A stretch of 39,109 nt of DNA. Origin: Candidatus Mailhella merdavium (GTDB lineage Bacteria > Desulfobacterota > Desulfovibrionia > Desulfovibrionales > Desulfovibrionaceae). Shown piece after piece: positions 7,909 through 15,677 of the stretch. Position 1 is the stretch's first letter, and the number at the start of each line of letters is the position of its first letter. Both the position numbers and the translations under genes were made by a program. The stretch spans positions 1 through 39,109 of the forward strand of contig DWXS01000007.1 of NCBI GenBank assembly GCA_019119045.1, written 5' to 3'. Below the pieces are notes generated by a model. It saw only the letters and a list, made by a program, of their open reading frames with translations, was not told where the DNA came from and made no database searches.

Positions 7909-9255
7909 CTAAGCCCGGATTAATTTCAACAGTTCTGCCGTCTTTTCTTCCAGAAGATTTTTGTCGGCGCGGGTTTCCACATTGAGGCGCAGCACAGGCT
8001 CGGTATTGGAGCCGCGCAGGTTGAAACGCCACCTGCCGAAATCCATGGACAGCCCGTCGATTTTGTTCATATCGGGGTTCAGTGGAAGATATGCCTGCTC
8101 CACCCTGTTCAGAACGGTCTTCACGTCGTCCACGGTGGAGTTTATTTCTCCGCTGCACGGGAACTTTTCCATCCTGTCGTCAAGACATTCGGCAAGGGTT
8201 TTACCGGAGCGGGAGAGCAGTTCGGCCACAAGCAGCCAGGGCAGCATGCCGGAATCGCAGAAGGAGAATTCGCGGAAATAATGATGCGCGCTCATTTCCC
8301 CGCCGTAAAGGGCGTTCTCCGCACGCATACGTTCCTTGATGAAGGCGTGTCCGGATTTGCATTCTACAGGAATGCCTCCGGCCTCCGTCACGATTTCCCG
8401 GGTGTTCCATACCAGACGGGGATCGTGCACGATTTTCGCGCCGGGGTGGCGGGCCAGCAGAGCCTGCGCCATCATACCCACCAGATAGTAGCCTTCGATG
8501 AAACGTCCGTTTTCGTCATAGAAGAAGCAGCGGTCGAAGTCGCCGTCCCAGGCCAGCCCGAAATCGGCCCTGTGTTCGCGCACGGCCTTTGCCGTGAACT
8601 CGCGTTTTTCCGGCAGGAGGGGATTGGGAATGCCGTGAGGGAAGGTTCCGTCCGGCTCTTCATGCAGCAATATCAGTTCGCAGGGCAGATGTGGAGCCAG
8701 AGCGCGAAGAACGGGGCCGGCGCAGCCGTTGCCCGCATCCGTCACGATGCGGAAGGGGCGCAACCCGGCAGGATCGATGAAAGACAGCATACGGCGGACG
8801 TAATCTTCGCGGAAGCAGTCTTCACGGAAGGAACCGGAGAGCTTCGAGGGAATATCCAGGCCGGCGGCAATGCGGTCGCGTATGGCAAAGAGACCGGAAT
8901 CGCTGCTGATGGGCACGCCGCCCTGACGAACGAACTTCATGCCGTTTTCGTCGGCCGGGTTGTGGCTGCCCGTGACCATGATGCCGCCTTCAAAATCGTA
9001 GGCGGAGGCGGCGTGATAGATTTCTTCCGTACCGCACAGCCCGATGCCGGTGACATCCGCGCCGGCGGCGCGCAAGCCCTCGGCCAGAGCCGCATACAGG
9101 GCCGGGCCGGAAAGTCTGGCGTCGTGCCCGATGACCACGTTGCGCGCGTCCGTTTCCTGCACATAGGCCACGCCTGTGCGGCGGGCCAGATTTTCATCAA
9201 GTGCGGAAGGCACCTTACCTCGCACGTCATAGGCTTTAAAGCTTGTGAGCTCCAT
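7909..9255 (-). CDS. manB: Phosphomannomutase/phosphoglucomutase
   Basis: 448-residue alpha-D-phosphohexomutase that turns mannose-6-phosphate into mannose-1-phosphate for GDP-mannose synthesis. It starts MELTSFKAYDVRG, typical for the family. The phosphoserine loop is TGSHNPADENGMK, the metal loop is DGDFDR, the sugar-binding loop is GGEMSAHHYF (the mannose/glucose type) and the phosphate-binding loop is RGSNTEP. All four catalytic loops are intact. The ATG at 9255 lies inside the 3' end of manC (about 20-base overlap) with GGGAG five bases before it, so the two genes should be translationally coupled. Some glucose-phosphate activity is possible, as in other enzymes of this group. Confidence 0.95.
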   Translation of the reverse strand: MELTSFKAYDVRGKVPSALDENLARRTGVAYVQETDARNVVIGHDARLSGPALYAALAEGLRAAGADVTGIGLCGTEEIYHAASAYDFEGGIMVTGSHNPADENGMKFVRQGGVPISSDSGLFAIRDRIAAGLDIPSKLSGSFREDCFREDYVRRMLSFIDPAGLRPFRIVTDAGNGCAGPVLRALAPHLPCELILLHEEPDGTFPHGIPNPLLPEKREFTAKAVREHRADFGLAWDGDFDRCFFYDENGRFIEGYYLVGMMAQALLARHPGAKIVHDPRLVWNTREIVTEAGGIPVECKSGHAFIKERMRAENALYGGEMSAHHYFREFSFCDSGMLPWLLVAELLSRSGKTLAECLDDRMEKFPCSGEINSTVDDVKTVLNRVEQAYLPLNPDMNKIDGLSMDFGRWRFNLRGSNTEPVLRLNVETRADKNLLEEKTAELLKLIRA

Positions 9256-10675
9256 CCTGTCTCCCGTAATCGTCTTCAAGTCTTACAATATCGTCCTCGC
9301 CGAGATAGGGGCCGGACTGTACTTCAATGAACACCAGAGGAATGTTGCCGGGGTTTTTGATACGATGCTTTGCTCCGACGGGGATATATGCCGCCTGATT
9401 TTCCGTGTACAGGCGTTTTTCCCCTTCGATTTCGATTTCCGCCGTGCCGCTGACCACGACCCAGTGTTCTGCTCTGTGATAGTGCATCTGGAGCGACGTT
9501 TCATGGCGCGGCGAGACCATGATCCGCTTTACCTGAAAGCGTTCCGCCTTGACCAGCGTTTCGTAACTTCCCCAGGGCCTGAACACGCGCAGGTGATCTT
9601 CGCTTTCCGGTCTGCCCGCGTCGCGCAGAGCCTTCACAATGCGCCGCACCTCCTGAGTCCGCGTAAGCGAGGAAACAAGAATGGCGTCCCGCGTTTCCAC
9701 CACGGCAAGATCGTGTACGTCGAGCGCGGCAATCAGACGGCTGTCGCTGCGCAGATAACAGCCGGAACTTTCCTCCGCAAGCACGTCCCCTTCCAGAACG
9801 TTCCCCGCTTCATCCTTGGGAGCGATTTCATAGAAGGCCTCCCATGAGCCGAGATCGTTCCATGTCAGATGAAGCGGCGTGACCACGGCCTGATCCGTAT
9901 GTTCCATTACGGCATAGTCGATGGAGATATCCGGTGAGTCCAGAAAATCCCGGCCGGGAATAATAAAGCCCAGATCCCGTATTCTTGCCGCCCAGGCGCG
10001 TTTGCAGGCTTCCAGCACGGCCGGCGCATGTACGGCAAGTTCCGCGAGCCAGACTCCCGCCCGGAACAGGAACATGCCGCTGTTCCAGAGGCAGCCTCCC
10101 GCATCCAGCAGCGCGCGGGCCTTTTCCTCATCCGGCTTTTCAATGAAGCTGTTCACCCTGAAGGAGACTTCGCCTTCAGCTTCTCCCATGCGGATATACC
10201 CGAATCCCGTTGCCGGAAAGGTCGGCTGGATTCCGAAGGTGACAAGACGGCCTGCTTCGGCTTCCGGCAGAGACTGTCTGACCCTCTCCACAAAATGGGG
10301 CACGTTGTCCATGGCGTGATCCGAGGGCATGACCAGCAGCAGCACGTCGTCGCCGTCCTCTTCACGCAGGGCGTCGCGTGCGGCCAGAGCAGCCAGAGCA
10401 ATGGCCGGGGCGGTTCCCCGCGGTTGCGGCTCAAGAATGATGCCTCCGTTCAGACTTTCTTCCGCAAGGGAGGAATTGACATAGAAGCGGTGATCCTTGT
10501 TGCAGACAATAATGGGCGTTTCTCCGGGCGCGGTCTGTACGGCGCGGCGGAGCGTATCGCGAAACAGAGACCGCCCTTTTTTCAGTTCGACAAACTGCTT
10601 GGGGTATTTTGTCCGCGACAGGGGCCACAACCTTGTACCGCTGCCGCCGCAGAGAATGACGGGCCGGATGCGCAT
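9236..10675 (-). CDS. manC: Mannose-1-phosphate guanylyltransferase / mannose-6-phosphate isomerase
   Basis: 479-residue bifunctional type II enzyme. The N-terminal nucleotidyltransferase shows ILCGGSGTRLWPLSR followed by YPKQF, the GTP/metal-binding signature, then MPSDHAM, FIEKPDEEKA and WNSGMFLF. The C-terminal cupin shows FRPWGSYE, ETSLQMHYHRAEHWVVVSG and PVGAKHRIKNPG, with the His and Glu metal ligands of the isomerase. It can therefore make mannose-6-phosphate from fructose-6-phosphate and GDP-mannose from mannose-1-phosphate. The start at 10675 is where family similarity begins (MRIRPVILCGG); an AGGA lies upstream. The open frame extends upstream into trmFO but without similarity. It is the first gene of the four-gene GDP-fucose block. 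Confidence 0.96.
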   Translation of the reverse strand: MRIRPVILCGGSGTRLWPLSRTKYPKQFVELKKGRSLFRDTLRRAVQTAPGETPIIVCNKDHRFYVNSSLAEESLNGGIILEPQPRGTAPAIALAALAARDALREEDGDDVLLLVMPSDHAMDNVPHFVERVRQSLPEAEAGRLVTFGIQPTFPATGFGYIRMGEAEGEVSFRVNSFIEKPDEEKARALLDAGGCLWNSGMFLFRAGVWLAELAVHAPAVLEACKRAWAARIRDLGFIIPGRDFLDSPDISIDYAVMEHTDQAVVTPLHLTWNDLGSWEAFYEIAPKDEAGNVLEGDVLAEESSGCYLRSDSRLIAALDVHDLAVVETRDAILVSSLTRTQEVRRIVKALRDAGRPESEDHLRVFRPWGSYETLVKAERFQVKRIMVSPRHETSLQMHYHRAEHWVVVSGTAEIEIEGEKRLYTENQAAYIPVGAKHRIKNPGNIPLVFIEVQSGPYLGEDDIVRLEDDYGRQDGAHKL

Positions 10676-10752
10676 GATCTTGTCCTGTTTCTGAAAAATA
10701 CCTGATGCGGGAAATGCAGCACAGGAACTGACGGCTGTCAATACGGGACGAT

Positions 10753-12768
10753 TTACAGCCCGGCCTTTTCCTTCCATGCCGCAAATTCTTCCCTTCCCCG
10801 TTCCGCCATGACGGCCTTGCGGGCCTTTTTCTTCGGCTTTTCGGGCAAGTCGGGGAAAAGTCCGAAGTGAACGTTGGAAGGCTGGAAATGTTTGGAGGGC
10901 GTGCGCAGGTGCCGCAGGAGCGCGCCCAATGCCGTCGTTGCGGGAGGATCGGGCAGTTCCCGTCCCTGAGCGCGCGCGGCAAGCTTCAGCCCCAGCCACA
11001 GGCCGCAGGCGGCAGATTCCACATAGCCTTCCACCCCGGTGATCTGTCCGGCCAGAAAGATATCCGGCCGTGTTTTCAGGGAAAGATCTTCGTTCAGACA
11101 CTGCGGAGCATTGACGTAGGTATTGCGGTGCATACTGCCGTAACGCAGAAATTCCGCCCGTTCCAGACCGGGGATAAGGCGAAAGACCCGGGCCTGCGCC
11201 GCGTGGGTCATCTTGGTCTGGCAGCCTACAAGATTATAGGCCGTGCCTTCCGTGTTTTCAGCCCGCAGCTGGAGCAGGGCCCAGGGACGGCGTCCCGTGC
11301 GGGGATCGGTAAAGCCCACGGGCTTGAGCGGGCCGAAGGCGAGGGTTTTTTCTCCCCGTTCCGCCAGAGCCTCCACAGGCATGCAGCCCTCGAAATGCAC
11401 TTCCTTTTCAAAGGCATGTGCGGGAACTTTTTCCGCTTCCAGCAGCGCGTGATAAAAGGCTTCGTATTCCGGCTTCGTCATGGGGCAGTTGAGATAATCC
11501 CCGCGGGAGAGCGCGTCTTCCGCAGCTTCTCCGGAAGGCTGCTCCTGTTCAGGAGCGGAGCCGTTCAACTGCTGTGCGGCCTCGTCCGAGTAGGGGGGCG
11601 GCGGGCCGTCGTTGCCGTAGCGCGATCCGAAGAAGGCTACCGACATATCTACCGAATCGGCGCTGACAATGGGCGCAATGGCATCATAGAAGTACAGGCT
11701 GTCGCTTCCCGTTGCGGCCATGAGCGAGGAAGCAAGGTCGTCCGAAGCCAGAGGGCCGGCCGCCACGACCACGGTTTTCCCTTCCAGTTCCGGGGCGTCC
11801 AGAGAGGGAATATGCCTGCGGACAAGAGTGATCTGCGGAGACTCCTCCACCATGCGGGTGACAAGCGCGGCAAAGCGATCGCGATCCACGGCCAGGGCCT
11901 TGCCCGCCGGGACGGCGCACTGATCCGCGGCGCGCATGATCGCACTGCCGAGGTCGCGCATTTCCCGCTTGAGCAGACCTACTCCCGAGCTTTCCGCATC
12001 GTCGGAGCGGAAGGAATTGGAACAGACCAGTTCGGCCAGCAGCGGGGATGTATGGGCAGGAGAGCAGAGATCCGGCTTCTGTTCGTAGAGCGTGCAGGGA
12101 ACCCCTGCGGAGGCAAGGGTAAGGGCACATTCGCATCCTGCCAGACCTCCGCCGATGACGACAATGGGGGGCAATGAAGAAAGAGGCATGGAAAGTTCTC
12201 GCGAGGCGGGCTGTTCCGCCGGGGATGAGTTCAGTACGTCGGCGGCTTCATGCAGAAGCCGTTCCAGTTCGCCTGCTGCTTCAGCCAGATCGGAACGGGT
12301 GTATTCCTCTCCTTCCTGATTATGCAGCGTCCAGCGTCCGGAGAGCCATATGACGATGACCTGTCTCTCCGCGCTGTTTGCAGAATCTGCGGAACGCAGG
12401 GAAAATACGGCGCGTCTGCCTTCTTCCGTCAGAGGATCTTCCTGCGGAGGCGTGATATCCAGACGCAGGGGGCCGTTGTCCGGAACGATGTCCCGCGCCA
12501 GAGAAATCAGCGGCGCCAGAGCTTCTCCCGGGGGCATGTGCAGATTATCGCGCAGCATCTGCGCCGCTTCCCTTTCATTGCGCTCTTCTTCTGTACGCAG
12601 ATAGGTGCTGAGTCCGGGGCGGGAGCGTCCGAAACGGCGTCCTACCCACCATAGCGCGGCGAGCAGCGCAAGACAGAGCAGAAAGAGTTTTGTCATGGGG
12701 GGAGTATAGAGGGGGGGGCGGCGGAATGCAAACGGAAGTTCCTGCTGCATGAAGCTGCCGCCCGGCAC
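10753..12768 (-). CDS. trmFO: TrmFO tRNA uracil-54 methyltransferase fused to a membrane-anchored N-terminal domain
   Basis: A single 671-codon frame. Residues about 205-671 are TrmFO, the folate/FAD-dependent enzyme that makes 5-methyluridine-54 in tRNA. Visible motifs are the FAD motif VVIGGGLAGCECALTLA, catalytic-type Cys in ELVCSNSF and FEGCMPVE, GDYLNCPMTKPEYE, CQTKMTHAAQ and AGQITGVEGYVESAACG, and the NVHFGLFP tail. The first ~190 residues are not part of TrmFO. They hold a hydrophobic segment (LFLLCLALLAALWW), an Arg-rich stop, then a soluble region I do not recognise. Inside TrmFO, about 35 Pro/Gln/Glu-rich residues are inserted after FGSRYGNDG. The start is uncertain: GTG at 12768 with AAGG upstream, ATG at 12750, or ATG at 12696 right before the membrane segment. 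An internal ATG at 12189 could make TrmFO alone but has a poor ribosome site. Confidence 0.85.
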   Translation of the reverse strand: MPGGSFMQQELPFAFRRPPLYTPPMTKLFLLCLALLAALWWVGRRFGRSRPGLSTYLRTEEERNEREAAQMLRDNLHMPPGEALAPLISLARDIVPDNGPLRLDITPPQEDPLTEEGRRAVFSLRSADSANSAERQVIVIWLSGRWTLHNQEGEEYTRSDLAEAAGELERLLHEAADVLNSSPAEQPASRELSMPLSSLPPIVVIGGGLAGCECALTLASAGVPCTLYEQKPDLCSPAHTSPLLAELVCSNSFRSDDAESSGVGLLKREMRDLGSAIMRAADQCAVPAGKALAVDRDRFAALVTRMVEESPQITLVRRHIPSLDAPELEGKTVVVAAGPLASDDLASSLMAATGSDSLYFYDAIAPIVSADSVDMSVAFFGSRYGNDGPPPPYSDEAAQQLNGSAPEQEQPSGEAAEDALSRGDYLNCPMTKPEYEAFYHALLEAEKVPAHAFEKEVHFEGCMPVEALAERGEKTLAFGPLKPVGFTDPRTGRRPWALLQLRAENTEGTAYNLVGCQTKMTHAAQARVFRLIPGLERAEFLRYGSMHRNTYVNAPQCLNEDLSLKTRPDIFLAGQITGVEGYVESAACGLWLGLKLAARAQGRELPDPPATTALGALLRHLRTPSKHFQPSNVHFGLFPDLPEKPKKKARKAVMAERGREEFAAWKEKAGL

Positions 12769-12777
12769 GCTTTTGCC

Positions 12778-12807
12778 TTGACATGGGACAAGCCCTGTCC
12801 CTAAAAA
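12778..12807 (+). promoter_or_regulatory. Sigma-70-type promoter of the EF-G-like gene
   Basis: TTGACA at 12778-12783 is followed after 18 bases by TAAAAA at 12802-12807. The start of transcription would be near 12814, about 100 bases before the EF-G-like start codon. Confidence 0.55.
12785..12801. promoter_or_regulatory. Palindrome filling the promoter spacer, candidate operator
   Basis: GGGACA-AGCCC-TGTCCC sits exactly between the -35 and -10 boxes. Its half GGGACAAGCCC recurs as the reverse complement GGGCTTGTCCC at 12878-12888. A repressor bound here would block the plus-strand promoter and could also affect divergent trmFO. Confidence 0.5.
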
Positions 12808-12831
12808 GTAAAAAAGAAGAATAGGTATTTT

Positions 12832-12859
12832 CCTCCCCTCTCCGCCCTGGAGAGGGAGG
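12832..12859 (+). repeat. Leader hairpin of the EF-G-like gene
   Basis: CCTCCCCTCTCC and GGAGAGGGAGG form a stem with one bulged C around GCCCT, inside the predicted untranslated leader of the EF-G-like gene. Confidence 0.5.
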
Positions 12860-12917
12860 GCATAATTGGCTGGAATCGGGCTTGTCCCGCGTGAAAATTC
12901 TTTATCAGGAGAGGATC

Positions 12918-14981
12918 ATGTCCAATCTGGAAACTCAACGCACCTACGCTCTTGTGGGCACGGGCGGCTGCGGCAAAACTTCTCTGGCTGAAATGCTTCT
13001 CTTTCAGGCGGGCGTGATCAATCGCCTCGGAGCGATTGAGGACGGAACCACTTCTCTTGATTACGAACCTGAGGAAGTCAAGCGCCGCGGCTCCATTCAG
13101 CCCGGTTTTGCGACGTTTGAATGGAATAAGAACCGCCATTTTCTGGTGGATGTTCCCGGAGACAGCAACTTCTCCGGCGATATGGAATATCTGCTTCAGG
13201 CCGTGGATGCGGCGGTGCTGACCATCGACGCCGTCGACGGGGTGCGTCCCCAGACCCGCAAGCTGTGGAGTCAGGTAAAGGCCGCCGGTCTGCCGAGCAT
13301 CGTGTTTGTGACCAAAATGGATCGCGAACGTGCGGATTTCGACATGGCGCTCAACGGGCTGACCTCCTCGCTGGGTATCCGCCCCGTGGTATTCTATATG
13401 CCCATACTCGAGGCTGAAAAATTCATCGGCCTGGTGGACGTGTTCGCAGGCAAGGCCCTGATATTCGGCGAAAACGGCGCGACCACCGAAGCCCCCATTC
13501 CCGAAGATCTCGCCGACGAGGCCCAGCTTCTGCGGGATACCGCTGTGGAGAACATCGCGGAATCCGACGAAGATTTGATGAACAAATATCTGGATGAAGG
13601 CTCGCTCTCTCCCGCAGAAATCGAACTCGGTCTGCGCAGAGGCGTTCTGGCCGGAGAAATCGTGCCCGTGCTGGTGGGTTCGGCTCTGGATAACAAGGGC
13701 GGTCGTCGCCTGCTGAACGTGATCGACAAACTCTTCCCCTCGCCTCTGGATCGTCCGGCCTGGCTCGGTGAAGACGGATCGGAACGCGCCTCTTCTCCGG
13801 ATGAACCCGCAAGCTGCGTTGTGTTCAAGACGCTGAACGACGCATTTTCCGGTCAGGTGAACATGATTCGGGTGCTTTCCGGCAGTATTTCTTCCGAAAG
13901 CGCGCTCAAGAATATGCGTTCCGGCGAGACCGAACGCCTCGGAAGCCTGCTGTACGTCTGCGGTAAAACACAGACCCCCTGCAAGGATACGCTCGGCCCC
14001 GGCGCCATTGTGGGCGTGGCCAAGCTGAAGACCACGCGCACGGGCGATACGCTGTGCGACGAAAAGGCTCCCTTCGTTCTTGCCATGCCCAAGCTGCCCT
14101 CACAGCTCATCACCTTTGCTCTTGCCCCGCAGAACAAGGGGGACGAAGACAAGGTGTATGCCGCCGTACTCAAGCTGCTGGACGAGGATGTCACCCTCAA
14201 GCTGGCCCGCGACGAGGAAAGCGGAGATACGCTGCTTTCCGGCATGGGGCAGTTGCATATTGAAATTTCCGTGGAAAAGGCAAAACGCCGCAGCAAGGTG
14301 GAAATCCTGCTCAAGACGCCTAAGGTTCCCTATCGTGAAACGGTCAAGGGCAAGGTGCAGGTGCAGGGGCGGCATAAGAAGCAGTCCGGCGGGCGCGGTC
14401 AGTTCGGCGACTGCTGGATTGAAATGGAAGGTCTGCCCCGCGGTTCGGGCTATGTGTACGAAGACGGCATTGTCGGCGGCGTGATTCCGCGTCAGTATAT
14501 TCCGGCCATCGACAAGGGCATACAGGAAAGTGCAGCCCGCGGCTACCTTGCGGGATATCCCGTGGTGGATTTCAAGGTGCGCGTGTACGACGGCTCCTAT
14601 CATACCGTGGACTCTTCGGAAATGGCCTTCAAGGTCGCGGGTTCCCTGGCCTTCAAGGCAGCTCTGGAAAAGCTCAAGGTAGTGCTGCTGGAGCCTGTCG
14701 CGCTGGTGACCGTCTCCATTCCGGATAATTATATGGGCGACGTGATCGGCGATCTTTCCTCCCGCCGGGGCAAGGTGCTGGGTTCGGATTCTCAGGCGGG
14801 GATCACGGAAATCAAGGCCCATGTGCCCATGAGCGAAGTGCTGCGCTACGCTCCGGATCTGCGCAGCATGACCGGCGGTCAGGGCGTGTTCACCATGGAA
14901 TTCGATCATTACGAGGAAGCTCCTCAGCCCGTGGTCGACAAGGTCGTGGCCGAATATCAGGCGCACAAGGCGTCGGAATAA
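12918..14981 (+). CDS. EF-G-like translational GTPase (EF-G2 type)
   Basis: 687-residue, five-domain elongation-factor-G homologue. The GTPase domain opens with P-loop GTGGCGKTSLAEMLL. The G2/switch region contains RRGSIQPGFATFEW, the G3 motif is DVPGDSNF, and G4 is TKMD. Later domains include the EF-G II-V order, with GRGQFGDCWIEM in domain IV and the closing SMTGGQGVFTMEFDHYEE. In canonical EF-G the G3 motif is DTPGH, whose His activates water. Here the His is Asp, and G4 is TKMD rather than NKxD. These changes are typical of the EF-G-like paralogue family rather than the housekeeping fusA product. AGGAGAGG precedes the ATG at 12918; the longer upstream frame lacks similarity. Its exact role is unknown; ribosome translocation or rescue-type functions are possible. 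Confidence 0.9.
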   Translation: MSNLETQRTYALVGTGGCGKTSLAEMLLFQAGVINRLGAIEDGTTSLDYEPEEVKRRGSIQPGFATFEWNKNRHFLVDVPGDSNFSGDMEYLLQAVDAAVLTIDAVDGVRPQTRKLWSQVKAAGLPSIVFVTKMDRERADFDMALNGLTSSLGIRPVVFYMPILEAEKFIGLVDVFAGKALIFGENGATTEAPIPEDLADEAQLLRDTAVENIAESDEDLMNKYLDEGSLSPAEIELGLRRGVLAGEIVPVLVGSALDNKGGRRLLNVIDKLFPSPLDRPAWLGEDGSERASSPDEPASCVVFKTLNDAFSGQVNMIRVLSGSISSESALKNMRSGETERLGSLLYVCGKTQTPCKDTLGPGAIVGVAKLKTTRTGDTLCDEKAPFVLAMPKLPSQLITFALAPQNKGDEDKVYAAVLKLLDEDVTLKLARDEESGDTLLSGMGQLHIEISVEKAKRRSKVEILLKTPKVPYRETVKGKVQVQGRHKKQSGGRGQFGDCWIEMEGLPRGSGYVYEDGIVGGVIPRQYIPAIDKGIQESAARGYLAGYPVVDFKVRVYDGSYHTVDSSEMAFKVAGSLAFKAALEKLKVVLLEPVALVTVSIPDNYMGDVIGDLSSRRGKVLGSDSQAGITEIKAHVPMSEVLRYAPDLRSMTGGQGVFTMEFDHYEEAPQPVVDKVVAEYQAHKASE

Positions 14982-15162
14982 TCAGAAAACATGCCGGAGC
15001 CGCCCTGCGGGGGCGGCCCGGATGAAAGAACGCCGCTCGCGCGCAACGCGGAGCGACGTACCGAAAAATTCCCCGGCAGAGGGAAACGGCTCTGCCCGGT
15101 TTCTGCCGCGAAGGCGAAAAACAGCCGTTGCGGGAAGTGGCCATGCAGAATCTGAAAAATAT

Positions 15163-15200
15163 AAGACGGATCAGCCGAACAAGGCGATCCGTCTTTTTTT
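15163..15200 (+). terminator. Intrinsic terminator of the EF-G-like gene
   Basis: Arms AAGACGGATC (15163-15172) and GATCCGTCTT (15185-15194) pair perfectly and run into a T-tract to 15200. Confidence 0.85.
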
Positions 15201-15462
15201 ATTCACGCATGGTTATGCGCCCAGTGCGATAAGGTAAGGAAAACTTGGGGCTGCGCCGGTGGGATAGTGTAACAGGCTTATGTCCCGGCACAGACTTTTC
15301 AATGCGCAGAACGGCGCAGGAATATTATGAAGTTGAGTCATACGCCGGAACTGTACCTGTGATGCGGAAACGATGCGTTGCAGCCGCTTGAGACGACTGG
15401 GCATACAATAAGATGACGGATGGGCTTCTTAATAAATACTGCTCCGAACATCCAAATCCCCG

Positions 15463-15502
15463 GAAAACAACGTCCCGCAAGGCTTTTGAGGCTTTACGGG
15501 AC
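15463..15502 (-). terminator. Probable terminator after tRNA-Leu
   Basis: On the minus strand GTCCCGTAAAGC and GCCTTGCGGGAC form a 12-bp stem with one mismatch and one wobble around CTCAAAA, followed by GTTGTTTTCC. It begins 18 bases after the encoded CCA. Confidence 0.6.
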
Positions 15503-15519
15503 TTTCTGACAGTATAGTT

Positions 15520-15605
15520 TGGTGCCCGGGGCGGGATTTGAACCCGCAAGCCCTTTCGGGCAGGAGATTTTAAGTCTCCCATGTATGCCATTCCATCACC
15601 CGGGC
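15520..15605 (-). tRNA. tRNA-Leu (anticodon UAA)
   Basis: The minus strand reads a class II tRNA. Acceptor arms GCCCGGG and CCCGGGC pair. The anticodon stem GGAGA/TCTCC holds the loop CTTAAAA with anticodon TAA (15570-15572). A long variable arm TGCCCGAAAGGGCT and a T-arm GCGGGTTCAAATCCCGC follow. The 3' end carries discriminator A and an encoded CCA (15520-15522). The long variable arm and anticodon agree on leucine, reading UUA codons (and UUG by wobble). Confidence 0.97.
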
Positions 15606-15677
15606 GAAAGGGCCTCTTTCTTCTATAGCAAGCCGCCCGGCTTTTCAAGTCGGTACGACGGATGAGCCTTGCTGTGT

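Larger units (their letters stand above)
14982..15519. other. Intergenic region between EF-G-like gene and tRNA-Leu
   Basis: No gene is supported here. Just after the stop there is a GC-rich hairpin GCCGCCC/GGGCGGC (14999-15017) without a T-run, then the terminator at 15163-15200. The remainder is plain sequence up to the hairpin that follows tRNA-Leu on the minus strand. Confidence 0.5.

Noticed and set aside
7727..7912. 61-residue plus-strand frame across the inverted-repeat element
   Set aside because: Composition and sequence look random, no ribosome site, and it overlaps both repeat arms.
15022..15237. Small Arg/Lys-rich frame after the EF-G-like gene
   Set aside because: It runs straight through the intrinsic terminator and lacks a ribosome site.
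15520..15605. tRNA-Leu as an integration site of a mobile element
   Set aside because: No integrase gene and no duplicated tRNA 3' end was seen on either side within the window.
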